In this document: one piece after another, positions 62,531 through 64,000 of the stretch
Layout of the letters: each line of letters starts with the position of its first letter
Numbering within the stretch: the first letter of the stretch is position 1
Source: Batillaria attramentaria
Taxonomy: Eukaryota; Mollusca; Gastropoda; Batillariidae
Assembly: GCA_018292915.2 (NCBI GenBank)
Contig: JACVVK020000017.1
Span: 955,001 to 1,019,000 of the forward strand
Length of the DNA: 64,000 nucleotides
Direction: 5' to 3'
Notes under the pieces: model-generated
Database searches by the model: none
Told to the model about the DNA's origin: nothing
The model's input: only the letters and a program-made list of their open reading frames with translations
Position numbers and translations under genes: made by a program

Positions 62531-62534
62531 ACTC

Positions 62535-62962
62535 AAAATGCCTATATATTTCCTTTTAACCTCAGGCGTCATAGTCACCCCTTAACATGCTTCAATCTAC
62601 AAACACAAATCATCATGCACAGACCATTCAAGGGCACGCACCTGACAGGAGTTGTAAAAAAAGAATTGAATGTCTCTTTTCCGCTCAGGCCTCACTGGAG
62701 TAATACTAGTCTACTTTTTGTTTAGGCCAGAAAGCCGCCTCAGCTAAATCCGCTCGCGTCTCTTTGGCCACTCTCCCGCTCAAAAAAAGTCCCAGCTTCA
62801 CTGGCAGCTTATCTCTCACTGCGGCCCCCGAGCATGCACCTTGGCCGACAAAGAACAAAAATTTACGAAAATCACGCTTTTTCATGACAACAAAAATCAT
62901 TACAAACTAGCAAACTCGGCAAACAGGGTTCTTCAAATAAACACCAAAATTGGGCCCCGCGG
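62535..62962 (-). repeat. unclassified repeat X, copy d, inverted
   Basis: Its reverse complement follows 54,085-54,480 in order: aaccctgtttgccgagt, gctgccagtgaagctgggac, tattactccagtgaggcctg and gcatgttaaggggtgacta. Confidence 0.75.
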
Positions 62963-62986
62963 TCATTTTGTGTCCTTACGCCTGTG

Positions 62987-63156
62987 AGGGGGAGCCGGGG
63001 TGGTCGAATGGTAGAGCGTTGGACTTCTAATGCTCGGGTCGTGAGTTCAATCCCGGCTGAGGCCAAATATTTGTGCTGGCTTTTTCATCGTTGCCCCGTC
63101 TTTGATATCACCCTATGTGGTGGAACAGGACGTTAAACCTCCAAACACCCACCCAC
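62987..63156 (+). mobile_element. tRNA-Arg(UCU)-headed SINE
   Basis: Full-length. Target-site duplication ccttacgcctgtg at 62,974-62,986, one mismatch at 63,157-63,169. Confidence 0.9.
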
Positions 63157-63169
63157 CCTTACGCCAGTG

Positions 63170-63590
63170 TCGCATTCAACGCTCAATTCACCTTAAAGCC
63201 TCTATGTCCGTAACGCCGCTGAGATGGAAAACTGTCGCTTCCGAAGCTGTAAGGCTGTGTGCCAGATAGAAACATGTTTCATTTGGGCATTGCGATCGTT
63301 TCCTGACGCCGTGGCTTCTAGTAGTAGAGAAATACGACTTTCTTTCAGCCTACGGTTCATTGTTGAACAGGCTGGGACGCGAAAAAGCCGATAGAAAAGT
63401 AGCAACCAATCAGTGCCGTCTAGCTGGTCCTCAGTCCGCAACCAAATAACGTCGTCTCCTCAGAATGCTGTACACTTCTAGGAGAAAAAAAAAAAAAAAA
63501 AAAAAAAGACGTATACGCTTGCCAGAGTCACCACAATAGTCTCAGATGCTATTCTGTGACCCAAGTGACTGATTCTGATGCACAGACTCG
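63170..63590. other. no gene recognised
   Basis: Unique-looking sequence with an A run at 63,484-63,507. A CCAAT-like 'accaatcag' lies at 63,405. Confidence 0.35.
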
Positions 63591-63603
63591 GCGTATTTGA
63601 GGA

Positions 63604-63773
63604 TGGGGGTTTGGGGGTTTAACGTCCTTCTCCACCACATACGGGTGATATCAAAGACGGGGCAACGATGGAAAAGCCAGCACAAAATGTTTGGCCCCAG
63701 CCGGGATACGAACTCACGACCCGCGCATTAGAAGTCCAACGCTCTACCATTCGGCCTCCCGGCTCCCCGCGGT
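63604..63773 (-). mobile_element. tRNA-Arg(UCU)-headed SINE
   Basis: Full-length. Target-site duplication gtatttgagga at 63,593-63,603, one mismatch at 63,774-63,784. Confidence 0.88.
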
Positions 63774-63884
63774 GTATTTGAAGACTGACAAGTTTTGCAC
63801 ACGCTGTTGTATGCCTGTCGTACGTATTGCGACTTTAATAATTTTAAATAAAATTACGACATACTATTTCCAGCGTGCGCACGT

Positions 63885-63942
63885 ACAGGCGTACAGACGT
63901 ACAGACGTACAGGCGTACATGCGTACAGGCGTACAGGCGCAT
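63885..63942 (+). repeat. (GTACAGGC/GTACAGAC)n short tandem repeat
   Basis: About six 8-10 bp units of gtacaggc or gtacagac. Confidence 0.85.
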
Positions 63943-64000
63943 TCACAAGGGCAACTCTTCTAAAACATAACCTGGTTTAAGTCTGGCATTCAAGTTTGTA

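Overview
This is a repeat-rich stretch of animal nuclear DNA, most likely from a marine gastropod mollusc. That assignment is inference. It rests on long CA/GA microsatellites, many tRNA-headed SINEs, CR1/L2-like LINE 3' ends, molluscan-style chemosensory GPCRs, GT-AG introns and AATAAA signals. There is no bacterial, organellar or phage gene organisation. Only a small part of the window codes for host proteins.

Layout. 0-7.6 kb: degenerate tandem repeats, SINEs, LINE 3' ends and a decayed reverse transcriptase on the minus strand. 7.7-8.75 kb: the last exon of a fibronectin type III gene with a 3' UTR carrying a 58-bp minisatellite. 9-17 kb: SINE and LINE remnants. 17.0-18.06 kb: a 56-bp satellite with a SINE inside it. 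18.2-18.9 kb: a 655-bp foldback palindrome. 19-22 kb: microsatellites and composite SINEs. 23.6-27.8 kb: two tandem class A GPCR paralogues. The first is intact with one intron; the second is intronless and stops after TM4. 27.8-29.1 kb: a SINE split by a 1.1-kb inverted-repeat structure. 29.8-32 kb: CA-rich sequence and doubtful exons. 32.8-35.6 kb: a Ty3/gypsy LTR element with gag but no pol. 40.25-45.0 kb: a small inverted-repeat element (family Z) interrupted by a 4.48-kb DNA transposon. 45.0-46.1 kb: a composite SINE joined to a mariner transposase C-terminus. 47-63.9 kb: tRNA-headed SINEs, long tRNA-headed elements, an unclassified repeat family (X), LINE 3' ends and microsatellites.

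Most notable is the element at 40,495-44,973. It has about 225-bp near-identical terminal inverted repeats starting TGTAG, a 5-bp target-site duplication (CCGGG), and an integrase-like transposase with an HHCC zinc finger, a D,D(35)E catalytic triad and a GPY/F module. One reading frame joins the GPY/F module to an expanded 8-residue repeat and an OTU-type cysteine protease. This is the architecture of Ginger1-type ('Gypsy integrase related') cut-and-paste transposons. This copy has at least five apparent reading-frame breaks, so it is either inactive or affected by assembly indels.

Two features recur. Insertions can often be ordered because target-site duplications are preserved: SINE into satellite, SINE into a long tRNA-headed element, mini-element into SINE, LINE into repeat, Ginger into family Z. 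Several tRNA-headed families coexist, with heads resembling tRNA-Arg(UCU), tRNA-Arg(UCG) and at least two others. The genes do not form a pathway. The GPCR pair is a local family expansion, the FN3 exon is the 3' end of a gene lying mainly upstream, and the rest is mobile DNA.
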